Below are positions 1 to 10,611 of a stretch of 64,000 nucleotides of DNA, piece by piece (the first letter of the stretch is position 1; every line of letters begins with the position of its first letter). The DNA lies in NCBI GenBank assembly GCA_949358305.1, contig OX442319.1, positions 2,542,001-2,606,000 on the forward strand, written 5' to 3'. The position numbers and the translations under genes are program-made. The notes under the pieces are model-generated. The model saw only the letters and a program-made list of their open reading frames with translations. It did not search any database and was not told the origin of the DNA. The stretch comes from Strigamia acuminata. Its lineage: Eukaryota; Arthropoda; Chilopoda; Geophilomorpha; Linotaeniidae.

Positions 1-880
1 ACACGGTACAATTCCCTAAAATAAATGCGAGAATCGATGAGCAAGTTGGCAAAAAATTAAAAAATTGAATTTTTCTGCGCGTTAAACAGTTAAATATTAT
101 TTTTTTCGTGTAGAACAATTAAATGATTCAATTTTTTCGTGCGAAACAATTAAATATGTACAATGATTAATTTATTTCTTACGGATTGAGTTGTTGATGT
201 TTCTTTTGCTCCTCCGCGATGCTAATAGCGATCGCTCGTTGGAGCATTTTCTCCTCTTCGTCGATTGTCGTCGGGACCAAACGATCGTCGGGCGCGGAAG
301 AAGAAGTCGAGGCGTACTCCCAACCACTCATCGACGTGGGTTGCATGGCAGCAAATGTTGCAGGATTTAATGGCTGAGCATTTTCTTCCTTCCAACTCGG
401 ACTAGTTTTTATTTTCTCCAATTGAGACGCGATAACTTCTCGATACTCGACAGCAGTCTTCGAAGTAAATCCCGATTTCTAATTTAAAAAAAAATAAAAA
501 TAAATTCAATAATTATTTTAGAAGATTTCGACGCTTTTTTACCGGTAGGTTGACATTCTTCTTTTTCTTTATCTCCAAAGGTTTTCGTATTACTATGGTT
601 ACAGATGGTGAAATTGGTGCAGTTGGTGCAACAACTTGTTTAGGTGGTGTAGAATTATCGGTGATTAACAAGGGACCGATAACGGGAACGATATTAATCG
701 TAGGAAACATCGCAAACATCTCCTGTAAAGCAAATATTCACATTAAACAGAGATAGAAGAAATGGCGAAATAAATATTTTAAATTGGTCGTAAATTGTCG
801 GAAAGTTTTGATTATTACTACAATTTGTTATTATTAGACTTAAATTTAATTACCTCTGGTTCTTTATTTAATTTATCCAT
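1..880 (-). CDS. Ubiquitin-interacting-motif protein (copy A), cut by window edge
   Basis: Second copy of the UIM gene: exons 854-880, 543-722, 183-478 and the first 15 bases of the last exon (1-15). Frames and splice sites are intact. It differs from copy B by amino-acid changes (for example FPTI versus FPAI, PISPS versus PNVPS, AIAISIAEE versus AIEISIAEE) and by one Ser codon less in the serine run. The neighbouring NOS exons differ little, so the coding changes here are relatively frequent. Complete only if the last exon continues to the left of the window. Confidence 0.65.
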
Positions 881-1166
881 CTTAGTTTGCACTTTTTCGT
901 TGTCTCTCGCACTGCACGGATGAAACAAAATTCGTGCTACGGAAATGACGCGGGTCGTAGCAAGACGACGCACACTTCGGATGCAAAGTTTTAAATTTAA
1001 ATTTTTTTTATTTTTATAATTTAACGTTTTAAATTGAAAATTTTTATAATTTTAAATTTTAAAATCTAAAACTGTTAAATTCCGACCGGCTACCCTGCAG
1101 CTCTCACTGCCCTGTGCATGGATTGAATACTCTGTAATTATAAAACACGAGATTTTCGAGATTAGT

Positions 1167-1301
1167 GCTTGGGAGTACGTCACGACTTCTGCCTCTGCGA
1201 CCGACAATGATCGACGAATCGACGAATTGCAGAAAATGCTCAACGAGCGATCGCTATGAGCATCGAGGAGGACGAAATGCAGCAACAACGCGATTTGTAA
1301 G
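1167..1301 (+). pseudogene. Decayed inverted copy of the UIM exon (copy A)
   Basis: Identical to the plus-strand UIM exon relic of copy B, so the inverted copy existed before the tandem duplication. Same frame break and TGA. Confidence 0.62.
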
Positions 1302-3182
1302 AAAATAAATTGATAAATGAGCACTTTAATCTTTTCTCTAGAAACTAATTCAATTTTTTGTAGTTTTGTACAATTCGATTTGACCAGAGTGGCCGATGAC
1401 CGTTGACATAGGCCTAACATTAGGACTGACCACAAAAAGGAGAAGACGAGACGTTTACAAATCTTCACCGTTGGATTGAAACTAAAGTTTTGAAGAATCG
1501 TGAAACTGTTCGTTGAAATGTTTGCCAAAGCTTTTACTCTTATCATTGTTACCATGAATAGATTACATTCATATTTCAATACGCATAATATAAAATATTA
1601 GAATCCAAAACTTAGTAATACAATACCTGTTATCGGAAAAAATATTCTGATTAGGTGACCGCACTGTTGACGACATGATAATCAAATACATAACTGTTTA
1701 TCACCATGACACATTAACACACAGCTTACAACATACGCAAGATACAAAGTGATATTGGACATACACTTTAAAACAACAATACAGCATTGTGGTATCCAGA
1801 CAATTAATCAGGCGTCAATTAATCGGTGCTATAATTAACTGAGGCATAAATTCAACACCTGTACAACTAACCAGACATCAATTAATTGTTAAAGCAATTA
1901 ACTCTTATCCAATTATACGGCCAAACAAATTCAGTAACTGACAATTAGACTGATAAAAATTAAAAGGATAAAAATTTATGATGGTTTGGTAGACAGTAGA
2001 CACTGTCCACAAATATCACGGCCCTCCAAGCAGAGCTACAGTCCCGGAAGTGGTCCTTGAAGCAATGGGACAAGGGGAAAGCGAGTAGAAAGTTGTGCAC
2101 AATGATCATACAGGATAATGCATTCATTGTTATGTAATTATTACAAACCTAGGTTTTAATAACAGCTACATGTAAACAGTGTCACGAAATTTTACTCTAA
2201 AATAACTGATTTATATTTTGAAGAGTTTAATCGTCAGTAATTAAGTTATTTGTTTCGCTATGGTTTTACATTTATTTTGAAAAGATACACCAAAAATGTC
2301 TTCGTGATAACGATTTTCATCCTATTAGTATAAAAGTAATAAAATTGAAAAATTAGAATAAATTAAAAATAAATGTTTATTGGAAATTATATTTATTAAT
2401 TAATTAATTTATTTTTTTAAGATATATGCCATTTTAGGGCTAATTTTCATACAAAACTCCTAGTTAACATTATACACGAGTATACGTATATGGTTTTTAT
2501 ATAGGCATAAATACTGTTGCCAAATTTTACGTAAAATAATCCAGGTCTGAAGAACAAATAAGTTACTGTCTATATTCAAGTACAAATTTCATTATGTAAG
2601 GAACTAACAGTAAATCTTTGTATTTTTGCATTTTATTTAAATCTATAGCAACTATTTCCCGCCTTTTTACAGAAAGATCATTAATATTTTTGAAATGAAT
2701 AATTACTCTTATGGACAGACTACTCACTCGCATTGAAAAGACATAAGTATCAGCCTCTTCTTTAGTTAAACCTCCAGATGATGATAAGATCAATCTTAAT
2801 GTCTGATTGACATCTTCTGCCATAGACACATCACCACACACATATATGTGGCCATGATTCAGGTAGATTTGACTGAATAATTCATCAGCATTTTCGTAAA
2901 TTAAATGTTGAACATACTTCTGAGTAAAAAAAAGTTGTTTTACTGTATTACTGACGTCTAAAATATAGAACTAAAGTAACATTTACTTTTGATTTGTTAT
3001 TAATCCTGGAAAATGCTGTGTATACATTTTGAAGAGTTTTTTTTGCTTTACAGATTGCTAATTCTGTATTGTATAAATCCATGTTTTGATTGTGGCAACC
3101 GTAATACAAAGTCATGGGCCACAACTTCTCTAAAAGAATATTTAAAGCATTTCTTGACTGTACTAAATTGTTATTGAAAATA

Positions 3183-3608
3183 CGGGGTGGCTCAAAAAAT
3201 TGTATACACATTTCAATTAATTAGTTGAGGGCATTGTAATTTAATTAACGTTTTTGGTGCAGTTTTTTCCACCCATTCTTTTGGTGTTTAGGTTTTGACG
3301 ATCTGAACTTTCGTTCTCGAGATATTTGCATACCGATACCGCTAAAGAAATCCACAAAAGTACCACAAAATCTGAAATCCAGGAATGACTAGTGCAATCA
3401 AACGTGACGAATTGGGACAAAAATTAATGAAAAACGCAAATATCTCAAGAATGATAGCGTGAACCATCAGAAACTAAACGCCAAAACAAAGAGTAGACAA
3501 AAATTACACCAGAAACGTCAATTAAATAACACTGCCCGCAACTAATGATTAATATCATATACTCGCATATTTAATTTAAATGTGTATACATTTTTTTTAG
3601 ACACCCTG
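3183..3608. mobile_element. 426 bp fold-back MITE (copy A)
   Basis: Same element at the equivalent place between NOS exons 20A and 21A. Confidence 0.9.
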
Positions 3609-4244
3609 TACAGCCAATACCAGTTCCAAGTTTATCTGCTAAAACTTCTTTTTCTTGCCAAAATCCTCGAAATGGAGCTATTCCTGTACCTGGTCCAACC
3701 AAAATGATTGGACAATAAAGATTGTCTGGCAGATGAAAAGTAGGAGCGCTATAAAGAAGAAATTAGAATTTCTGTTAATTTGATAGACAAGTCCTAAACC
3801 CAGATTCAATTGAAGTGAGGTTGTATGCAACTCAACTTGCACTAGGGCCCATTGACTACTTGCTAAGCTACTGTGATTGACAAATTATATCGAAACGTAA
3901 CAAAATCATGTCAAACATGAAGATTGAATGCAAGAATCGATCCTCTTTCAAATATGAAAAAATAACTTGAACTTACTTGCGAATGAAGCAGTAAATCGGA
4001 TCATTGTTTTTGACCATATTCAAAAAGCCAGAGCAAACTCCATAATGTAATTTTGAGAGATCGTCTTCAAAACAACACATGTAACAAAAATGGAAATCAA
4101 GAAATGTAATATCAGGATTTTCATTAAAGTGACTATTTTCTTTTTAGCGTTTTCGGGGACAACAGTAATTTGTTTATACAGTATATACTGCCTTTTTTAG
4201 AAACATTTTATTTGTTCAGCACTGCTCTTGTATAATGTCTTAAA

Positions 4245-4391
4245 CAGAGTGAGCCAGAGAAACCTGATAATTTTGAAAATGTAATTACTCTGTAATTAAT
4301 TAAAACTTTTATTTGAAACTAAAACCATTATACAGAATTTACAGTGCCATTTTTATGTCTGAGAAATTAAATCACTCACTGGCTTACCCTG
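4245..4391. mobile_element. MITE in NOS intron 18 (copy A), mutated ends
   Basis: Begins CAGAGTGAGCCAG and ends CTGGCTTACCCTG; each end has one change against copy B. Confidence 0.6.
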
Positions 4392-4722
4392 TGGGTAAGA
4401 AAATAATAAAATCTAGGTCAAATCATTATCACAAATTGGCTGGGTGTAGGTTTTGTTTTAGGAACTGTCCCCGAAAACCTGGAATAAATGGTCACGTTAA
4501 TTTTCTAATACCTAATACTTGATACTTAAGAAGGCCAACAGTTAAATGAATTTCATTGCGATAAAGCAGAGGAGATGATGAAATAGAATAGAATCGAGGT
4601 TGAAGGATGGGTAAACTATTTAATAAGACGACTGCATCTATGTTTAAAGATGGAAATTGTTCCAAAACTTCGCTAATATTAGGATAGTACCGATGTTTCC
4701 AATCTTCATATTTGATTAAGTT

Positions 4723-5332
4723 CTAAAAACGAATATTTTTAATTACGCTTAGCTTGATGCCAATGAAAATTACATAGCGTTTGAAACTTTGAAATTCGCT
4801 TTGGTTTACAGAACAATTGATTAGGTCCCGAATCCCAAAAATAAAAATTTCCAAAAAAAATGTGGTTAAAATGTCTCAATAAGAGGCTAACAGCTGGGAG
4901 AAGGCCCCTACAAACCAAAAAATTTGCCCATGTACCACCTGTAGGTAAATTAGTATTTGGGCTATACTTTAGAGCAGGGTTTCCCAAACGGTGAGGCGCG
5001 AGCTGATTATTGGTGGGGCGCAACCATCATATATGCATAATAAAAAAACTTATTTTGCAAACTTTTGTAAATTTTTAACCAAAAATATATAAAATTATAT
5101 AAAAAAAATATACAAAGTTTCATGCAAAATTACATAAAAATTTCTTTTTTCTTTTTAGTAGAATATTTTTTAAAAATTTAATGCACTGGTAGATGAAGTG
5201 AGGCGCAGAAGATCGCCTTGCTTAAAAAGTGAGGCGCGATGCTAAAAAGAGGATTTCCTGTTTCCCCAAACATTCTGTGAGTGGCGGTCTATCAACTCAT
5301 GGTCAGGGGAGAACCATGGGGCATTTGGACAC
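4723..5332. other. Intron remnant with hAT-like fragment (copy A)
   Basis: Holds a CAGGGTTTCCCAAACGG... GAGGCGCG segment typical of non-autonomous hAT ends (4976-5240) and the left half of an older LTR-like repeat (about 5275-5332). The same lies at 12405-13009 in copy B. Confidence 0.4.
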
Positions 5333-6891
5333 TGCGATGTTTCTTCACAATAAAACCAAACGATTCCGGTGAAATGCTAATGCTTTATTCTTTGCTCAAT
5401 TCCACAATACTACATCGTTTTGATGTCAATTTAGTCAGCTGTTTGCTCTTACACGATACCAAAAAACTGTTTATACTCAAAACCACCACAACGTTGATCT
5501 ATTGTTCGAGCCGTATCACTGGTGTAGTGGCACAAAAAGTAGCTCATAACACCATATTTGTAAAAAAAAGTCCAGACATGTGATCGATTACCAACATTGT
5601 CAAAGGTACAGAACTACTTTTCCACGTAGCAGAACACATGGCGTAAACAGGCTAAATACATCAACGTTGTGGTGGTTTTGAGTATACATTCCTTTTTTTA
5701 GTATGTATTGATACAATGCATTATCGAAAAGCGCGTGTCATTATTACATGTTCATTATTACGTGATACAATCAAAATGAATAATACATTAGCTTTATATA
5801 TCGATACAACGCAACATCTCCCCGGAAATTTGTTTAACTCAATTTCCTTTTCGAGTTTTCCGTCGCGACGCTGCCGTGGTGGATGCTGGATAGGGTCGGT
5901 ATGTCTTGGCTCCCAGATGTCGCTTGGAACGCCTGACTCCGTCCTGCCACACGGTCCCATACGGATCTTGTGCGTTCGCTTGAGTACCACTCTGTCCCGG
6001 TGTAGCGTCACACGGTTGCGTGAGACTAGTTGCCAAATCGTCGAGTTGTTGAAGCGTCCGACCGACATCGCGGACTGGCGTGGTAGTACTGACTGGTGTA
6101 GTGTTGATGGCAGGTGACCTTGCTCTAGCTACGACTGCAGGAAAGTTATCTGGTCCTGGCCTGATAAATCGTTTGCGCAGGTGATTGATATGGCGTATGT
6201 TCTCCAATTCGCCAGAAGTTGACTTCACCAGATATCTCAAATCTCCTAATTTTTCCACAACTACACCCTCCTCCCATTTTCCGAGGGAATTCAAAACCCA
6301 AACAAGGTCATCTTGATCTAGTATTCGTCGCGGTCTGTTGGGGCTCAACATATGAACTTGATCAGGCCGCACAGTGGTTACATGTGTTCTGCATTTCCAA
6401 TCAAACATCAATTGCGCTGGGGTTAAACCCGTGCCTGCAGACGGTATGTTGTGTTGATGGTATAAGAACCTCATCATCTTGGGCAACGTCTGGCTCTCTT
6501 CCAACTTCCTCATGCCGTTTTTAAACGTCTGCACCGCTTTCTCAGCCGGCCCGTTTGACTGGGCATGATATGGCGGTGAAAACTTCTGCACAACGCCATT
6601 TGCCATGTAAAAACTTCTAAGCTCTTGTGCCTGGAAGGGGGGGCCGTTGTCTGTCACCACCATATCTGGCAATCCAAATGTAGCAAACCAGCGCATCAAT
6701 TGTATAATAACCGCGCCGGCGGTTGTTGTAGACATCCTTGCCACCTCAATCCAGTTAGTAAAAGGATCTATCAGGACCAAGAACTTCTCACGGTCAAGAT
6801 CTGCGAAGTCTAAATGTATCCGACTCCACGGGCGAGCTGCTGGTTTCCACGATATTGGCTTCTCTTTGACCGGCTTGGGCCTGACCAACTG
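5333..6891 (-). mobile_element. Truncated gypsy element in copy A (3' LTR and integrase end)
   Basis: Contains the 3' LTR (5333-5816, with its MITE at 5474-5684) and the integrase core and tail (5839-6891). It lacks the integrase zinc finger, reverse transcriptase, protease and 5' LTR because the duplication breakpoint falls inside integrase. It cannot move. Confidence 0.92.
5474..5684. mobile_element. 211 bp MITE inside gypsy 3' LTR (copy A)
   Basis: Same insertion as in copy B, carried over by the tandem duplication. Confidence 0.9.
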
Positions 6892-6971
6892 TCGCCGATA
6901 TGATGACCAAATGGTTACCTAAGCCCAGACTTAACACCTTGTGTGAGCATTTATTTGTAAGGCGCAAATAA
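6891..6971 (+). pseudogene. Ty1/copia pol C-terminal remnant (end of RNase H)
   Basis: Twenty-six codons VADMMTKWLPKPR... to a TAA, matching the copia signature (I/V)AD-x2-TK-x-LP-x-P that ends RNase H. Cut on its left by the duplication junction. It is followed at once by a purine tract and LTR-like sequence, as expected for the 3' end of a copia element on the plus strand. Too short to function. Confidence 0.75.
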
Positions 6972-6976
6972 CCAAA

Positions 6977-7412
6977 CAAAGGGGGATATATTGAGTTGTG
7001 GTGGAAATATTGTGTGTTTGATTGTTTGTCGCCATATTGTATAGTTTGTGAATATTTACATTACACACTTTCCGGATATGTGTAATGAATGTGCTGCTAT
7101 TTAATGTCTCGATGTCGCGTTCAATCGATCTCGATTTTTATTAATGCTGGTTCTGTACCGCGGTTGAACGTTTCCATTTAGCAGCATGCGCTGATAACAT
7201 CGTCTGCTCAAAAGAGCGAGTCCTGTATTGTTATTATTGCTTAGTTATCGATTATGAATGTTATTGCTTTTATTTTATAATGTAAAGGACAAATCATTGA
7301 AATCCAACAATGATTTATCCTATCTTTCTCGAGTGCAGTTGTTAGCCTCGAAGCGTGTACACTTTTATGTCACATTAAACATGGCGCACGCATGTCGGTG
7401 TCGCGCACCTGT
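6977..7412 (+). mobile_element. Probable copia polypurine tract and 3' LTR, then spacer
   Basis: The tract AAAGGGGGA right after the copia stop codon is a polypurine tract, and the following TATATTGAGTTGTGG begins LTR-like DNA. I cannot fix the LTR end because no second LTR is in the window. The last 100 bases precede the UIM gene stop at 7413. Confidence 0.45.
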
Positions 7413-8572
7413 TTAGACACTCGTCAACTCCTTTCTAACCGATGTTTTGGCCAGGAAATCGGTCAGTTGGTTTTCTTTTTTCGTTTGTTCGTCGTCGGAG
7501 TGCCACACGTCGTCGCTTTCCGTCGGCGTTGGTGAAGGGGTTTGCGCGTCTTGGTGGAAATTGTGTTTTGGTCGCGCGCCGAATTTCTCCCAATCTATGA
7601 TTGACTTGGTGGAGGACTTGGAGGTGCTTGGAGTCGGCTTCGGTTCCTGCAGGGTCGTCAGGACACGGTACAATTCCCTAAAATAAATGCGAGAATCGAT
7701 GAGCAAGTTGAATAATTTACATACGGGCTAAAAATTAAAAAATTGAATTTTTCTTGGCGTAAAACAGTTAAATATTATTTTTTTCGTGTAGAACAATTTA
7801 ATTATTCAATTTTTTCGTGCGAAACAATTAAATATATACAATGATTAATTTATTTCTTACGGATTGAGTTGTTGATGTTTCTTTTGCTCCTCCGCGATGC
7901 TAATTTCTATCGCTCGTTGGAGCATTTTCTCCTCTTCGTCGATCGTCGTCGGGACCAAACGATCGTCGGGTGCAGAAGAAGAAGAAGTCGAGGCGTACTC
8001 CCAACCACTCATCGACGTGGGTTGCATGGCAGCAAATGTTGCAGGATTCAATGGTTGAGCATTTTCTTCCTTCCAACTCGGATTAGTTTTTATTTTCTCC
8101 AATTGAGACGCGATAACTTCTCGATACTCGACAGCGGTCTTCGAAGTAAATCCCGATTTCTAATTTTAAAAAAAAATAAAATTAAATAAAAATAAATTCA
8201 ATAATTATTTTAGAAGATTTCGACGCTTTTTTACCGGTAGGTTGACATTCTTCTTTTTCTTTATCTCCAAAGGTTTTCGTATTACGATGGTTACAGATGG
8301 TACATTTGGTGCAGTTGGTGCAACAACTTGTTTAGGTGGTGTAGAATTATCGGTGATTAACAAGGGACCGATAACGGGAACGATATTAATCGCTGGGAAC
8401 ATCGCAAACATCTCCTGTAAAGCAAATATTCACATTAAACGGAGATAGAAGAAATGGCGAAATAAATATTTTAAATTGGTCGTAAATTGTCGGAAAGTTT
8501 TGATTATTACTACAATTTGTTATTATTAGACTTAAATTTAATTACCTCTGGTTCTTTATTTAATTTATCCAT
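7413..8572 (-). CDS. Ubiquitin-interacting-motif protein, 4 exons (copy B)
   Basis: I do not recognise the family. Exons 8546-8572, 8235-8414, 7861-8159 and 7413-7677 join with GT/AG sites and consistent phase (771 nt, 256 aa). The start is the ATG MDKLNKEPE; the frame stays open a little further upstream but without another Met. Exon 2 has a hydrophobic segment (FAMFPAINIVPVIGPLLI), then Pro/Thr-rich sequence and a basic KKKKN patch. Exon 3 carries a clear ubiquitin-interacting motif, DEEEKMLQRAIEISIAEE, with the hallmark acidic run, Ala and Ser. Exon 4 is acidic, Ser/Thr/Pro-rich and ends at TAA. An in-frame stop just past the exon 3 donor would give a shorter form if that intron were retained. 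It sits 3' to NOS on the same strand. Confidence 0.7.
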
Positions 8573-8858
8573 CTTAGTTTGCACTTTTTCGTTGTCTCTC
8601 GCACTGCACGGATGAAACAAAATTCGTGCTACGGAAATGACGCGGGTCGTAGCAAGACGACGCACACTTCGGATGCAAAGTTTTAAATTTAAATTTTTTT
8701 TATTTTTATAATTTAACGTTTTAAATTGAAAATTTTTATAATTTTAAATTTTAAAATCTAAAACTGTTAAATTCCGACCGGCTACCCTGCAGCTCTCACT
8801 GCCCTGTGCATGGATTGAATACTCTGTAATTATAAAACACGAGATTTTCGAGATTAGT

Positions 8859-8993
8859 GCTTGGGAGTACGTCACGACTTCTGCCTCTGCGACCGACAAT
8901 GATCGACGAATCGACGAATTGCAGAAAATGCTCAACGAGCGATCGCTATGAGCATCGAGGAGGACGAAATGCAGCAACAACGCGATTTGTAAG
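8859..8993 (+). pseudogene. Decayed inverted copy of the UIM exon (copy B)
   Basis: On the plus strand, opposite to the UIM gene, the sequence follows the UIM exon from TGGGAGTAC through the serine run, the DDR/IDE segment, AGAAAATGCTC and CAACGAGCGAT to the splice donor GTAAGA. A one-base loss in the UIM (CTCAACG against CTCCAACG) and an early TGA break the frame. It is therefore an old, inverted, dead exon copy. Possibly the similarity extends upstream to about 8775. Confidence 0.65.
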
Positions 8994-9932
8994 AAAATAA
9001 ATTGATAAATGAGCACTTTAATCTTTTCTCTAGAAACTAATTCAATTTTTTGTAGTTTTGTACAATTCGATTTGACCAGAGTGGCCGATGACCGTTGACA
9101 TAGGCCTAACATTAGGACTGACCACAAAAAGGAGAAGACGAGACGTTTACAAATCTTCACCGTTGGATTGAAACTAAAGTTTTGAAGAATCGTGAAACTG
9201 TTCGTTGAAATGTTTGCCAAAGCTTTTACTCTTATCATTGTTACCATGAATAGATTACATTCATATTTCAATACGCATAATATAAAATATTAGAATCCAA
9301 AACTTAGTAATACAATACCTGTTATCGGAAAAAATATTCTGATTAGGTGACCGCACTGTTGACGACATGATAATCAAATACATAACTGTTTATCACCATG
9401 ACACATTAACACACAGCTTACAACATACGCAAGATACAAAGTGATATTGGACATACACTTTAAAACAACAATACAACATTGTGGTATCCAGACAATTAAT
9501 CAGGCGTCAATTAATCGGTGCTATAATTAACTGAGGCATAAATTCAACACCTGTACAACTAACCAGACATCAATTAATTGTTAAAGCAATTAACTCTTAT
9601 CCAATTATACGGCCAAACAAATTCAGTAACTGACAATTAGACTGATAAAAATTAAAAGGATAAAAATTTATGATGGTTTGGTAGACAGTAGACACTGTCC
9701 ACAAATATCACGGCCCTCCAAGCAGAGCTACAGTCCCGGAAGTGGTCCTTGAAGCAATGGGACAAGGGGAAAGCGAGTAGAAAGTTGTGCACAATGATCA
9801 TACAGGATAATGCATTCATTGTTATGTAATTATTACAAACCTAGGTTTTAATAACAGCTACATGTAAACAGTGTCACGAAATTTTACTCTAAAATAACTG
9901 ATTTATATTTTGAAGAGTTTAATCGTCAGTAA

Positions 9933-10611
9933 TTAAGTTATTTGTTTCGCTATGGTTTTACATTTATTTTGAAAAGATACACCAAAAATGTCTTCGTGAT
10001 AACGATTTTCATCCTATTAGTATAAAAGTAATAAAATTGAAAAATTAGAATAAATTAAAAATAAATGTTTATTGGAAATTATATTTATTAATTAATTAAT
10101 TTATTTTTTTAAGATATATGCCATTTTAGGGCTAATTTTCATACAAAACTCCTAGTTAACATTATACACGAGTATACGTATATGGTTTTTATATAGGCAT
10201 AAATACTGTTGCCAAATTTTACGTAAAATAATCCAGGTCTGAAGAACAAATAAGTTACTGTCTATATTCAAGTACAAATTTCATTATGTAAGGAACTAAC
10301 AGTAAATCTTTGTATTTTTGCATTTTATTTAAATCTATAGCAACTATTTCCCGCCTTTTTACAGAAAGATCATTAATATTTTTGAAATGAATAATTACTC
10401 TTATGGACAGACTACTCACTCGCATTGAAAAGACATAAGTATCAGCCTCTTCTTTAGTTAAACCTCCAGATGATGATAAGATCAATCTTAATGTCTGATT
10501 GACATCTTCTGCCATAGACACATCACCACACACATATATGTGGCCATGATTCAGGTAGATTTGACTGAATAATTCATCAGCATTTTCGTAAATTAAATGT
10601 TGAACATACTT
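9933..10611 (-). CDS. NOS: NOS exons 22-23 (copy B): C-terminus
   Basis: Exon 22 (10420-10611) encodes [38 protein letters not shown], the NADPH adenine side. Exon 23 (9933-10013) begins after acceptor ACTAATAG with [14 protein letters not shown] and stops at TAA after a further dozen residues. Reading through the exon 22 donor (GTGAGT) gives an unrelated tail; the conserved NRYHEDIFG motif in exon 23 decides the splice. The C-terminal tail is short. Confidence 0.94.

Larger units (their letters stand above)
2241..4722 (-). pseudogene. Duplicated NOS 3' end (copy A), exons 18-23 only
   Basis: A second copy of the NOS FAD/NADPH exons: 4512-4722, 3977-4064, 3621-3748, 2987-3162, 2728-2919 and 2241-2321, offset 7678-7692 bases from copy B and nearly identical, with the same MITE between exons 20 and 21. 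It has no oxygenase, calmodulin or FMN exons and no NOS promoter. Upstream of it is a truncated gypsy element and then the neighbouring UIM gene. All splice sites and frames I checked are intact, so decay is minimal, consistent with a recent duplication. It could act as an alternative 3' end only if a transcript reads through copy B; otherwise it is a fragment. Confidence 0.85.
1..6891. repeat. Tandem duplication, copy A (left part outside window)
   Basis: Nearly identical to 7664-14573 (offset 7662 to 7692 depending on small indels). It ends exactly inside the gypsy integrase at CTGACCAACTG, after which the two copies diverge. Indels seen: a 16-base difference near position 48, 14 bases extra near 3771, changes in the 4195-4400 MITE region. 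Confidence 0.95.

Noticed and set aside
5716-6117. Plus-strand frames opposite gypsy integrase
   Set aside because: Antisense shadows of the pol gene and LTR.
8744-9271. 175-codon minus-strand frame repeated at 1052-1579
   Set aside because: It lies opposite the inverted UIM exon relic, has no domain, and its length is explained by absence of stops in the antisense of a former exon.
10255-10419. Read-through NOS C-terminus past the exon 22 donor
   Set aside because: The conserved NRYHEDIFG motif is found in frame in exon 23, so splicing at GTGAGT is the better model.
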